Of a DNA stretch of 64,000 bases, positions 1 to 10,419 are shown piece by piece. Source of the DNA: Centrapalus pauciflorus. Its lineage: Eukaryota; Streptophyta; Magnoliopsida; Asterales; Asteraceae. The stretch's first letter is position 1. Each line of letters opens with the position of its first letter. The position numbers were made by a program, and so were the translations under genes. Location: contig JAANYP010003729.1 of assembly GCA_020465985.1 (NCBI GenBank), positions 1-64,000 on the forward strand. Reading direction: 5' to 3'. The notes beneath the pieces are model-generated. The model searched no databases and was not told the origin of the DNA. It saw nothing but the letters and a program-made list of their open reading frames with translations.

Positions 1-2890
1 CTTAGCAGCTTGAGAAGCACCTTCCACTGTACCAGTAGCCGTTGCAGATGCTCCTGCTGGTTGACTAGTGGATATTGATTTCTCCTTAGGAGAAGAAGTT
101 TTCTCCCCCTTAGATTTAGTCTTAGAGGCAGACAACTTCTCCCCCTTTGAAGGAGATGGACCAGCACCTTCAACAATTGGTCTGCCTGAAGAAACGAATT
201 CAGCAGGCTTGCCAGCAGTTTTGGCAGCAGGTTTGGGACCAACCAGACTATGCACTAAGAAAGCCAGGTTGTCCTTCACCTCTGCAAGTTGGGAAAGACA
301 GTTTTAAAGAGAGGATGATTGGGTATCAGCAAGGGAGGTCATCTTAAGAATGTTTTCCCTATCAGAAGCTGTGAAGAGCAAACTTTGGAGCTGTGCAAGA
401 TGTAACTCTAGAGAGTCTTGCACATCAGCAAGGTTTACTGACACAGAATTGGATAGAGAGCCTATTAAGGTGTTTAAGCTGGCTAAAGTGGCAGGAAGTG
501 TAGAATTGCAAGTAGTGAGGAGAGATGACAGCTGTTGGGATATGGCTGTCATAGAGGACACAGAGTCCTGTTGGAGTGAAATAATTGAGAAGAGGGAGGT
601 GGAGACATTTTGTAGTTGTGCAGTGAGTGCAAGCAGCTGTGAGGAGTTGTCAGTTTGTGGAGTGGATGGGAAGGAATCCTTGAACATATCAAAGAATCCC
701 CTAAGCTATTCAGACACAGAGTCTGAAATGAGAGAGGGTAGAGAGGACATTGAAGTTTCTAAAGATCCAACTTTGTTGGTCAGCAAGGAAAGCTGATCCT
801 TCAAAGGCAGTTCTTTAGGGGATGGAGGTGTATGGGTGGATTGTTTTGATTGAGTAGATGGAGATGAAGAGGATGAGGCTGGTGTATGGGGATGTGATGT
901 AGAAGGAGAGGGTAATTTAGAAAGAAGCTCCATAGCCTGGGCAAAAGTAATGTGGCCCAGCTTGGAGGGGTCGATGGGTCCTTCAGCAGTGGCTGTAGCT
1001 GCATCATCAGGAGAGTGGGTAGAGGATGGTAGCCTTTCAGACACTGCTTGTTTTGCAGTACCTTCATTAAGGCCTGTGGTGGTTCCCTCTGCAGTACCTT
1101 GGTTTAACGGTATCTCGTCATGGGGAGTTGGTATTTGCATTTCAACATCAGCAGTGGTGAAACCTGCTAATGGAGTTTGCATAAAGGGAGCAGCCTCACC
1201 AAAGGGATGTTTCATTCCCTGAGGTTCATCAGCTTGAGTAATTGGTCCTTCAGCAACTGTTTGGTGTAGAACAGCTGCATCATGAGGAACAGAAGTGTGA
1301 GGCTGAGCTGCTGGTTGGTTTAAGCCAGCAGTGTGGGCACCTCGTGCTGACTCAGGGTGTAGAGAAGTATAAGGTGGGGACAGTGTGGACTCAGTATGGA
1401 GTGGAGAGAACTCATGTCTTTCAATATTCTCAGCCTGTTGGGAGGCTGGAATAGTGGATGTGGTTGTCTCCATTTGTACAACTGGTCCCTGTTGGGAGGA
1501 ACCAGAGGGTCTAGGCTGACTTGGGGTTGACACAGGGTGGAGTGAAGCAGGCTCCAATATTGCTGAACCTTCTCCCAAAATAGGAGAGGCAGCAGAGGTT
1601 GCTTCTTTTTCAACTGAACCCTGTTGAGAGGGAACAGAGGGGCTAGTTTGGGCTGTTTGGGTTGCTGGTTTCTTTCTGGCTATGGATTTGCGTTGGTATA
1701 ATATGTGAGATGAGGTGGGCGATTTTGGAGAGGAGATGAGAGGTTTAGACTGGACAGTTTTGGAGACTGGGTCAGAAATAGGTGGGTTGGCCTGTTCCAT
1801 AGTCTCAGGTGCCACAGAGGCACCAGCCACAGAGGCTTCAGGTTCAACAAATGAACCAGGGTGAGGAGCCTGCTCCCCCTCAGTCACAGAGGCTGAGGGT
1901 GCAGACTTAGACTGAGTTGTTTTGGCCTTCTTGTGGACAGGCTCAGCTTCAGTGATGTCCACGGTCCTTTTAACAAGTTTGGCCCTGGATTTGGATTTTC
2001 TTCTGGGAGCAGCTTCTGGATCCACCCTCACATCCGAGGGTCCTTCCACCAATCCTAACAACCTCCTCATTGGTGTTGACAGAGGAGGCTCATTTGGGAG
2101 AACAGGTGTATAGAAAACTCGATTCCCTATTACAGGGAATGCAGCAGTACGAAGTAAAGGCTGGGAGTTATATAAGTGCTCACCACAAATGTGCTTGAAG
2201 ATGAGGCTCAGAAACCTGGGATAATGAACAGCAGCTGGACGTTTTTCCTGCTGCACCAGGCCCCTCAAATTCAGAAAAATCCATTTTTCCATGTCGATTG
2301 TAGTTCCATCCACAAGCTGCATAACTACAGGGATTTCATCACGGGTCAGTTGGTCAAAGGAACCAACTTTGCTGCTGAAGCACATTACCACAGAGGCAAA
2401 TAAGAAGCTGTAAGTAGGAAACAAATCCTTTCTGAACAACGTAGCTCCAAGTTTTGGTTCTGCTACACCACAGAAGTGTAGCAGATTCTTCATCTGTTCA
2501 TCTTCAGGCTGTGGCTGATCATATTTTTCAGCCACAGGGAGTCGAAGAACTTCCCTGATCATACGAATGTTGATCTCATTGGTCTGAGTCCCATTAACTA
2601 TAGTGCCCTTAATGACTTTGGTGTCTGGGTTGTAGGTACATGTATACCAAAAACTCATACACCATCTCCTGGTACAGGACACCAGGAGTGACAGTCATGG
2701 CATAGTTCAACGGATGAACTTTCAAGAACTCCACCATATCTTCGTAGCCTTTCCCCACATAGTTCTTGGGGATGGTTAGGTTAGCAAGGTAGTTGGTAGG
2801 TTTCAGGGTTAGCATTGTGGTGACTGATGCATGTTTTTGAACATCAGCACCCACAAACACTGGTAGAAAGGGGTTGTTTCTGTGAGCCAT
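1..2890 (-). pseudogene. ORF3 (env-position ORF) of Sirevirus E1, broken and partial
   Basis: The ATG is at 2888-2890 and the protein begins MAHRNNPFLPVF. The first 250 or so residues form a compact domain (e.g. YDQPQPEDEQMKNLLHFC, FLSLIFKHICGEHL). A long low-complexity Ser/Thr/Pro/Gln-rich linker follows, then a heptad-like stretch near LTNKVGSLETSMSSLPSL, and a Lys/Ser-rich tail leaving the window. Defects seen: an extra base in an A-run at 2650-2654 that shifts the frame, an in-frame TAG at 706-708 and an in-frame TAA at 304-306; apart from these the frame is continuous. The position after pol matches the env-like ORF of SIRE elements, but I see no signal peptide or membrane segment, so an envelope role is unsupported. 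Similar proteins are, to my recollection, common in Asteraceae annotations without known function. Confidence 0.75.
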
Positions 2891-2998
2891 TTGGGAAGTA
2901 GTGAGAGTAGCAGAAGCACAAGACACTTAGTCGATTTTTAGGGTTCTTAGTAGTGCTATGGAAGTGATGAGGAAGACGAAGATGAAACAGTAGGGGGG

Positions 2999-3007
2999 TA
3001 TTTATAG
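2999..3007 (-). promoter_or_regulatory. TATA box of an internal promoter for ORF3 (E1)
   Basis: The minus strand reads CTATAAATA followed by a C-rich, pyrimidine-rich leader, about 110 bases before the ORF3 ATG at 2890. Spacing and sequence fit a plant RNA polymerase II TATA box, suggesting ORF3 is transcribed on its own rather than from the LTR. Inference from sequence only. Confidence 0.5.
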
Positions 3008-3580
3008 AATTTGAATGTGAATGTGTATGAGAGAGAGAAACATTTGGGCGGTTGATTTGAAAAGGTCGTTAACGGAAAATGGAACGATTGTCCATGTCAG
3101 ACCGTTTGTCAGACCACTTGAGCCCTTTTTAATCACTAACACACGAAACCCACATTATCCGCAGTAATTAAGTTAAATAAAAACAAAAATTAAGTAACTT
3201 AATTGTGAAGAAAGGTAATTAAACTGATAGTCCAAGCTGATGGTCAAACCTATGATGAGCAGGGTCATCACAAGCTGTTCACTCTTCAAGCTGCTCCTTC
3301 AACCTGTTCAGCTATGTAAGAACAGGTTGTGTTCAATAGCTGATCAGGTTACAAGACAATGTCTTGAATGACAGATTGAGAGAGTGAGCAGGGTGGAGGT
3401 TTGATCATCAGATTAGGCTTGACAGATAAGCTGTTATTTGTCAAACCTGTTATATGCTCAAGTTGTTCAAGTTTTGCAGAAAACGACTAAGTATAGAACA
3501 TGCATAGCCTGTTCTGTTTAAGCTGTTTTGTGAAACTTGAGCGGTGTGAGACATATAAGGTCGTAGAACATTTTGGACAC
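3008..3580 (-). repeat. Noncoding pol-ORF3 spacer with AAGCTGTTC/GAACAGCTT motif cluster
   Basis: Between the pol stop and the ORF3 promoter lies noncoding DNA. From about 3230 to 3560 it is packed with variants of AAGCTGTTC, AACCTGTTC and their reverse complements (GAACAGGTT, GAACAGCTT). The same words recur in the LTR of this element at 10160-10310. No ORF was recognised here. Confidence 0.6.
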
Positions 3581-6500
3581 TTAGTCACTTTTGTTTAACA
3601 TGCCCAGCTTGCTTACCAGATAGTTAAATCTGTTTTCATCAAGAGGTTTGGTGAAAATGTCTGCAAGCTGTTCATCTGTGGAAATAAAAGTTACCTCCAC
3701 ATTACCTTTCTGAATGTGATCCCTGATGAAGTGATGTCTGACTTCTATGTGCTTTGTTCTGGAGTGAAACACTGGATTGTTGGAAATAGCTATGACACTT
3801 GTATTGTCACACAGAATAGGAGTTTTCCTAAATACAAGTCCATAGTCTTTAAGCTGATGCTGCATCCACAGAATCTGCCCACAGCAGCTTCCAGCAGCAA
3901 TGTACTTAGCTTCAGCAGTAGAAGTAGAAACTGAATTCTGCTTCTTGCTACACCAACTTATCAACTTACCACCAAGAAGTTGACATCCACCTGTTGTGCT
4001 TTTCCTGTCTAGCCTGCAACCTGCAAAATCAGAATCTGAATAACCTGTTAGTTCAAGGCTTGAGTCTTTGGGATACCAAAGACCCAAATCTGGTGTACCC
4101 TTCAGGTATCTGAAGATTCTTTTCACAGCAGCTAGATGTGATTCCTTTGAATCAGCTTAGAATCTGGCACATAAACAGGTTGCAAACATAGTATCAGGCC
4201 TACTAGCAGTTAAGTACAGCAAGCTCCCAATCATGCCTCTGCAAGCTGTTACTGAAACAGCTTTGCCACTGGCATCTGCATCCAATTTTACATTGGTTGC
4301 CATTGGGGTATTAATCAGAGAACTTTGATCAAATTTAAACTTTTTCAATAGATCTAAAGTGTACTTTCTTTGATTGATGAAAATTCCATTTGAGGTTTGT
4401 TTAACCTGTAATCCCAAAAAGAAAGTAAGTTCTCCCATCATACTCATTTCATATTTTGATTTCATGAGTAATGAAAAATTCTTGCATAATTGCTCATTAG
4501 TAGAACCAAATATTATGTCATCCACATATATTTGAACAAGCATAATATCAGACTTCACCTTCTTTATGAATAGTGTGGTATCCACTTTACCTCTGGAATA
4601 CCCATTGCTCATAAGGAAATTAGTAAGAGTGTCATATCAGGCTCTAGGGGCTTGTTTTAGACCATAGAGAGCTTTGTCCAACTTATAGACAAAACCTGAA
4701 TGATGTTCATTTTCAAAACCTGGAGGCTGCTTGACATAAACTTCCTCTTGCAGCTTTCCATTCAAAAATGCACTTTTCACATCCATTTGAAATACCTTCA
4801 TGCTCTTATGAGCAGCGTAGGCTAGAAACAAACGAATTGCCTCTAGCCTGGCCACAGGAGCAAATATTTCATCGTAGTCAATGCCTTCGTCCTGTCTATA
4901 GCCCCGAGCAACAAGTCTTGCCTTATTTCTAATGACATGACCTTGCTCATCCATCTTGTTCCTGTAAACCCATTTGGTGCTAATTATAGTTTTACCTTTA
5001 GGAGCAGGGGCCAACTTCCATACCTTGTTTCTCTCAAACTGATTAAGTTCTTCTTGCATGGCAGTGATCCAATTGGCATCTTTGAGTGCTTCATCCACTT
5101 TCTTTGGCTCCATGAGAGACACAAAACTAGAGAACATACAAAAGTTCCCTAAGCTGTCCCATCTCGTTTGTACCCCTTTGTTGATGTCACCAATAATTTG
5201 ATCATTGGGGTGACACCTGATCCACTTAGGATCATTTCTCAATGAGGATTCTCCTGTGTTGTTTGCATCTTCAACAGGTCCTGTTGAACAACTTTCATGA
5301 TTTTCAGACATACTGATGTATTGAACCTGTTCACTTGTTGAGCATGACTCTTCATTGTTGAACACATCATCAGAAGATCCAGAAAAATCAGCATTGATTG
5401 GTTCAGGACATGAAGTTGTAATTAAGTAAGTACACTTATTCACACAGGGTGTATCAACATAATCATCATCATGTCCATTATGGTTTGCAGGTTCCACTCT
5501 GGATGTAGTGGAAGCTTTTGAGTCCTCTTCACTGTTGGAATGCATGAGATCATCAAAGTTGAATTCTCCTGAAACTGATTCAGGAACAGCTTTGGTGGAG
5601 GTATTCCTGGACTCTTCAAAGGTGACATTGATAGATTCATATATCACCTTTCTTTTGTTGTTGTACACTCTGTAGGCTTTGGAGATAGCAGAGTATCCAA
5701 CAAACACACCTTCATCAGCTTTTGGTTCAAACTTTGCCAGTTGGTCCCTTTGATTCAGAATGAAGCAGGGACATCCAAACACATGGAAGTAGCTAATATT
5801 TGGCCTCCTCCCTTTGAGCAACTCATAGGGAGTCTTGTTGAACCTTTTCACCACTAAGGATCTGTTTTGGGTGAAGCAAGCAGTGTTGACAGCTTCAGCC
5901 CAGAATGATGAAGGTAAACCTGATGCACACAGCATGGTTCTAGTAGCTTCAATAAGGGTTCTATTTCTTCTTTCAGCAACTCCATTTTGTTGTGGAGTTC
6001 TTACTGCTGAAAAGTTTTGAGAGATCCCTTTTTCTTCACAGAAGTCTTCAAGAGTACTGTTTTTGAACTCAGTACCATGATCACTTCTAAGCTGCTTTAC
6101 TTGAGCAGAGTTCAACATTTCCATCTTTTTGACAAATCCAATGATTTCTCTAGCAGCCTCTCCTTTGCTCTTCAAGAAGATTACCCATGTAAACCTGGAG
6201 AACTCATCAACCATTACTAGAGTATATCTTCTTCCTCCTAGACTTGGAACATTGACTGGTCCAAACAAGTCCATATGGATTAAGAAGAGAGGAGTATCAA
6301 TAGAGAAATTATGCTTGGATTTAAAAGATGATTTCCTCTGCTTGCCTTTCTCACAAGCTGTGCAGAGTCTATCCTTAACAAAGGTCATAGAAGGCAAACC
6401 TGTTACCAACTCTTTCTTACAGAGTTTGTTGATATTCTTGAAGTTCAGGTGTGACAGCCTTTTGTGCCATAACCAGTTTAGGTCTGCATTGGTTCTTGTG

Positions 6501-6910
6501 AGAAAGCAGGTTTCAGTTCTGGGATTAACAGATTTCATGTCCACAACATATACACCTTTCTTTCGTTGAGCACACAACACAACTTTGCCTTGGGGATCCA
6601 ATATGTAACCCAGGTGCTCATCAAAGTTAACCTTGTAGCCAACATCACATAGTTGACTTATGCTAACAAGGTTATGGTTTAGCCCAACCACATAGGCTAC
6701 TCTTTTGAACACTGCAGCACCAGCTTTAAGAGTTCCATATCCCTCAGTGGATCCCTGTACATTGTCACCAAATGTGACTTTTGTCCCTTTTTCAGGCCTG
6801 AGATCATTCAGCAGGTCCTTGCAACCTGTCATGTGCCCTGAGCAGCCACTGTCCAAGTACCAAACCTGGGATGGTTGTTTGTCCTGCAGAATGTCATAGG
6901 AAAATATTAC
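3581..6910 (-). pseudogene. pol: copia pol polyprotein of E1 (PR-IN-RT-RH), two in-frame stops
   Basis: Domains in order: aspartic protease (YLDSGCSGHMTG, D-S-G core) at the start; integrase with an HHCC zinc finger (LWHKRLSHLN ... CTACEKGK) and a DDE core including RSDHGTEF and TPQQNGVAERRNRT; reverse transcriptase (KARLVARGYRQ, FQMDVKSAFLNG, YVDDIIFGST); and RNase H with the usual copia C-terminus (KHIEVRHHFIRDH, LADIFTKPLDENRF). The frame is continuous except for a TGA at 4637-4639 just before the second half of RT and a TAA at 4157-4159 before RNase H. The RNase H motif reads STAEAKY, whereas E2 has STAEAEY, so an acidic residue is changed to Lys. Pol opens at 6910, one base back relative to the gag frame. 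The enzyme set would process, copy and integrate the element; this copy cannot make full-length Pol without stop suppression. Confidence 0.92.
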
Positions 6911-9498
6911 TTACTTTTAGGGGAACTCATCACAGAGATGAGTTCTCCTACTTCATCAACATGTGTTGATGAGCTAGAGATATCCACATTAATATTTCCT
7001 ATTTGAATGGTAACAATTTGGATACCACTCTCATTGACTAAGTTACTTCCAACACTGCTTGTTTTAGCAATGATGGAACTAGCAGAGTCAACAGGCCTCA
7101 TGTCCTCAGTTTCAGGACAGTCTTTGGCCATGTGTGTCTTCTTCCCACATTTATAGCATTTTCTCTTTTTGACCTTTTTGGAAGAAGAACTTTCAGAAAC
7201 ATATTCTGAATTATTTCTGTTGATTTTATCAGCAGGTTTAGCAAACTTATTACTGATTTTCGATGAATCAACAGCTTGGGTGGATGGCACAATAGCAACA
7301 GCTTTGCCTGTTTCTTCTTTTCTCTTTTTGGGAGGACAGATGTCAAAAACAGGAAGTTTGATTGACTTTTGACCTTCCACAGGTTTGAGAAACTTATTCC
7401 CAGATTTCTCAGGCTGAGCAATGGCTTTGCCTTTGCCCTTACTGAGATGTGATTGACGCTGCCTATCAGCATAATCACTGTTTCTGGTTTTGAAAGACTT
7501 ATATTCATTTATAACCAGTTTTCCACTATTATTTGAAAACTTATTTGAAATCACAGTAGATTTACTTTCAACATGAGACTTACCCTTGTTGAAAGCAGGT
7601 TGCTTACCTTTTGAAAACTTATATTCAAAATGTTTAGCATCAAAAGGATTAACATGTCTCTTGCCATCAGCTTTGGACCCAGAGCCTGTTTTGTCAACAG
7701 GTTTAGTGTCCACCGCTGCAGTTTGAGTATGTTTTCCTTTCTTTTGCTTGTGAGAATCAGCATAGCACTTAGCAGGCTGAGTTGATGGAGAATATATTCC
7801 ATCATCAGCTTTTGGGCCTTTTTCACACAAGCTGTCAGTGTTTTGAGGCCTGACAAACCTGTTTGTTGAGATCAACTTTCCATTAACTTTCTGGATGAAA
7901 GTACTGGGAAGCTCACCAAGAGTGGATAAGTCATCTTTCAAATTATTACTCTCAACAATGGAAGCTGCTGTGTCAAGATCCCCTCCAAGATAGGCTTGGA
8001 TTTGTGCAGGGATCTGCTGACTTATGCAATGGCTGACTTTTTGTGCAGATTGGCACCAAGAGTCAACTATCTTTTGAAGCTTTGCATGTTTTACATCCGT
8101 TTCTCTCTTTTCTTCCAGTAAAATGGAGTTGATGTGTTTTAGTTCATCAAGTTCAGTTTCCAACTTATGGAAACTGTCCAGTTTACCATATTTAATTTCA
8201 AGATCAGTTTTAAGCTTAGAGATTTCAGATAGTAAAACATTATGCTTCTCAATAGCAGCTTTTAAATCAACTAACATATATGTAAACATTTTCACTTTTT
8301 CATCAGAATTGTAAGCCATAAAATTTTGTACCTTGTACATCATTGTAGGGTTCCAGTTCTCCAAGCTGCTGAAGGCTTCAGCTTCAGCCAAGTCCTGTTT
8401 GAAATTGCTAGTTGATGGGACATCAGTATTGGCCATCAGACAATTGTTGTCTTCTTCATCTGATGATGAACCAGACTCCTCCCAGTCACATGTCTCTGCC
8501 ATCAGTCCCTTTTGCTTGTTGGAAGCCACTGAGTTTTCCAACTTTTTCAGCTTAGCCATGGCCATAAGGTACTTAATCCTATAGCCATCATCCCTGTTTG
8601 TCTTGTATGGTTTGGAAGACTGCTCAACAGCTTTTGACACACAGTCAGCAGCTATATGGCCTGTTTTGCCACATTTGAAGCACTCAACTTTAGATTTATC
8701 AAATGCCTTCTTCTTGCCAGCATTTGAGTTCCCCTGCAGCATATTTTTTTCAAACCTCTTCTTGTTGAACCTTTTGACAAGCATGACTATCATCTGCTCA
8801 ACATCAAGCTCAGCAAGATCTGCACTGTCTTCCTCATCTGACATTTCCTCTCTTTCATCATCAACCTGCTGATCAGGTTGTGTGAACACATCACATACCT
8901 GCCCAACAGGTTGTCTCACGCTGGCCACTAAGGCAGCACCTTTCTTGGATATTTCCAATGCATTTCTCTTTTGCTGCCTTGACTGCTCATCATTTAGTAA
9001 GGATCCATATAAGTTTACAAGATCCATACCTTTGATGGTACCTGAATTTCTCAAGATGGTAGAAAAGTAGTTCCACTCTTCAGGTAAGATGTCCAAGAAC
9101 TTATTTACCAGGGTCATGTTGTCCTTTGTGATCCCAACAGCTTTGAGATCATTAACAAGAGCAGTAAACCTGGTGGAGGTTTCTGTGAGAGTCTCCTTTG
9201 GTTTTGCAAAGAAGAGTTCATATTGTCTAACAAGATTGTTAATACTGTTATCCAGTGTGATTGTGGGTCCATCATAGACGGTACACAAAGTATCCCACAT
9301 CTCCTTTACAGTCTTCATCTTCTCAACCCGTTTGAACACATCATCAGGCAGAGAGATAAACAGGTTATTCCTGGCCTTTGAATCCAGAGCAACCAGTTTT
9401 TTGTCTTCATCAGTCCATTGAGCTTTAGCCTTCTCAAAGGTTCTGATTTCAGGGGCAGCTCCTTCAACAACAGGAGTTATGGTATTAACAAGTGTTAA
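6907..9498 (-). CDS. gag: Gag of E1, N-terminally truncated, two zinc knuckles
   Basis: An open frame of about 860 codons with no stop, bounded upstream by a TAA at 9499-9501. It opens with the UBN2/retrotran-gag core (AQWTDEDKKLVALDSKAR, then MKTVKEMWDTLCTVYDG), the capsid-forming region of copia Gag. A first CCHC zinc knuckle, CFKCGKTGHIAADC, follows near 8641-8685. Then come a long predicted coiled-coil stretch (about 8080-8330), a Lys/Ser-rich segment, and a second CCHC knuckle, CYKCGKKTHMAKDC, near 7120-7165. The usual first part of such Gags, including a start codon, is absent: the frame begins almost at the inner edge of the LTR. Extended, coiled-coil-rich Gag is typical of Sireviruses. 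The stop TAA is at 6907-6909, and pol follows in the -1 frame without usable overlap. Confidence 0.88.
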   Translation of the reverse strand, partial: LTLVNTITPVVEGAAPEIRTFEKAKAQWTDEDKKLVALDSKARNNLFISLPDDVFKRVEKMKTVKEMWDTLCTVYDGPTITLDNSINNLVRQYELFFAKPKETLTETSTRFTALVNDLKAVGITKDNMTLVNKFLDILPEEWNYFSTILRNSGTIKGMDLVNLYGSLLNDEQSRQQKRNALEISKKGAALVASVRQPVGQVCDVFTQPDQQVDDEREEMSDEEDSADLAELDVEQMIVMLVKRFNKKRFEKNMLQGNSNAGKKKAFDKSKVECFKCGKTGHIAADCVSKAVEQSSKPYKTNRDDGYRIKYLMAMAKLKKLENSVASNKQKGLMAETCDWEESGSSSDEEDNNCLMANTDVPSTSNFKQDLAEAEAFSSLENWNPTMMYKVQNFMAYNSDEKVKMFTYMLVDLKAAIEKHNVLLSEISKLKTDLEIKYGKLDSFHKLETELDELKHINSILLEEKRETDVKHAKLQKIVDSWCQSAQKVSHCISQQIPAQIQAYLGGDLDTAASIVESNNLKDDLSTLGELPSTFIQKVNGKLISTNRFVRPQNTDSLCEKGPKADDGIYSPSTQPAKCYADSHKQKKGKHTQTAAVDTKPVDKTGSGSKADGKRHVNPFDAKHFEYKFSKGKQPAFNKGKSHVESKSTVISNKFSNNSGKLVINEYKSFKTRNSDYADRQRQSHLSKGKGKAIAQPEKSGNKFLKPVEGQKSIKLPVFDICPPKKRKEETGKAVAIVPSTQAVDSSKISNKFAKPADKINRNNSEYVSESSSSKKVKKRKCYKCGKKTHMAKDCPETEDMRPVDSASSIIAKTSSVGSNLVNESGIQIVTIQIGNINVDISSSSTHVDEVGELISVMSSPKSK

Positions 9499-10419
9499 TT
9501 ACAAACAAGCTTGAATGCGGAAGGGTTCAAGCTGAGATGACAGATTACAACAGTTGGTTAACTAATATAAGACTCACTCAGACTAGGTACAATCAATACA
9601 CTCACTTAGAAGCACTCACTGTTTTTACAAGACTCAGATGGACAGCTTACACAAGAACAGCTTAGACACACTCGACTGTTTTATATAAGTAGACTTGCAT
9701 GCATGGAATAACACACTTCAATGCACGTTCTAATTTCACACTTTTGATATCTCTTTATCCTTAGAAGCTTCCTTTTATACTCAAAAGAAGAATCTCAGTG
9801 AAGATTCTTCATTGGACAGATGAGATAGTGGAGAGTCTTTCCAAAAGGACAAAACACCTTTCTGCACGTTCTGATAAAGTATCTTTGTCTTCACATGGCA
9901 GAATCTTTGTATTTTCCTTTTTGTCACTGTTGCATAAGGCTTTAACCAAAAGAGGAATGTCAACTTTGCATCTTTCTTCTTTTGCTGATGCCATTTTAAT
10001 ATAAGAAAAGGTCTGTCACCCTTTTCAAATATCTGTTTGTCTTCATGCTACAGAACAGCGTGGGCAGGCTGTGCGGTTCTGTTTTCCACTTTTTCTTTGA
10101 CTTGTAAACTGATCTCGTAGCAAAAAACAATACATGAGGACTTGGAAACATATTCCATAAAGTGTTTAACCTATTCACAAAGAACAGGTTCTGTTCACAA
10201 AGTACAGAACACTTGTAAACTGTCCAAGCTGCTCAACAGAATAGAGCAGCATAGACAGTTTATGTCCAGCCTGTTCAGCAGACAGAACAGCTTGGACAAA
10301 CTGCCTTTGTTGCAACGAATGCAACATGGTAAACAACTTTAGGCTAATATTGCAAATCACTTTCAGGTATCAATAAGGCATATAACAGGCCTTAAATTCA
10401 ACCTTCAAGTGCATCAACA
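9493..10419 (-). repeat. 5' LTR of Sirevirus E1 (probable limits)
   Basis: On the minus strand it starts TGTTGATGCACTTG and ends TTGTAATTAACA, giving TG...CA ends and about 927 bp. It carries a TATAAAA box roughly 280 bp from its end, as expected for U3-R-U5. It lies directly upstream of gag. GAACAGCTT/AAGCTGTTC words are clustered in U3 (10160-10310), including an inverted pair around 10265-10295. A consensus tRNA-Met primer-binding site does not follow the CA, so that part seems deleted. The partner LTR is outside the window, so limits are inferred. Confidence 0.6.
9774..9780 (-). promoter_or_regulatory. TATA box of E1 LTR promoter
   Basis: Minus strand TATAAAA within GAGTATAAAAGGAAGC. It is placed so that the transcript would start near 9745 and run through the rest of the LTR into gag. 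Confidence 0.5.

Larger units (their letters stand above)
1..10419 (-). mobile_element. Sirevirus-like Ty1/copia retrotransposon E1, 3' end beyond window
   Basis: Read on the minus strand, the order is LTR (9493-10419), gag, pol in the copia order protease-integrase-reverse transcriptase-RNase H, a 0.7-kb spacer, then a third long ORF that runs off the left edge. A long gag plus an extra ORF after pol is the hallmark of the Sirevirus (SIRE/Maximus) lineage of copia elements. The 3' LTR is not in the window, so age and target duplication cannot be read. Pol carries two in-frame stops and ORF3 two stops and a frameshift, so this copy is defective. The start of gag and the primer-binding site are missing next to the LTR, which points to an internal deletion. 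Lineage assignment is inference from architecture. Confidence 0.85.

Noticed and set aside
6875..6920. A 31-bp GTAAGT...TTCTGCAG intron joining gag and pol in E1
   Set aside because: Consensus-like borders, but far below plant intron minimum size and splicing would not put protease in frame with gag. A -1 frame change is the simpler description.
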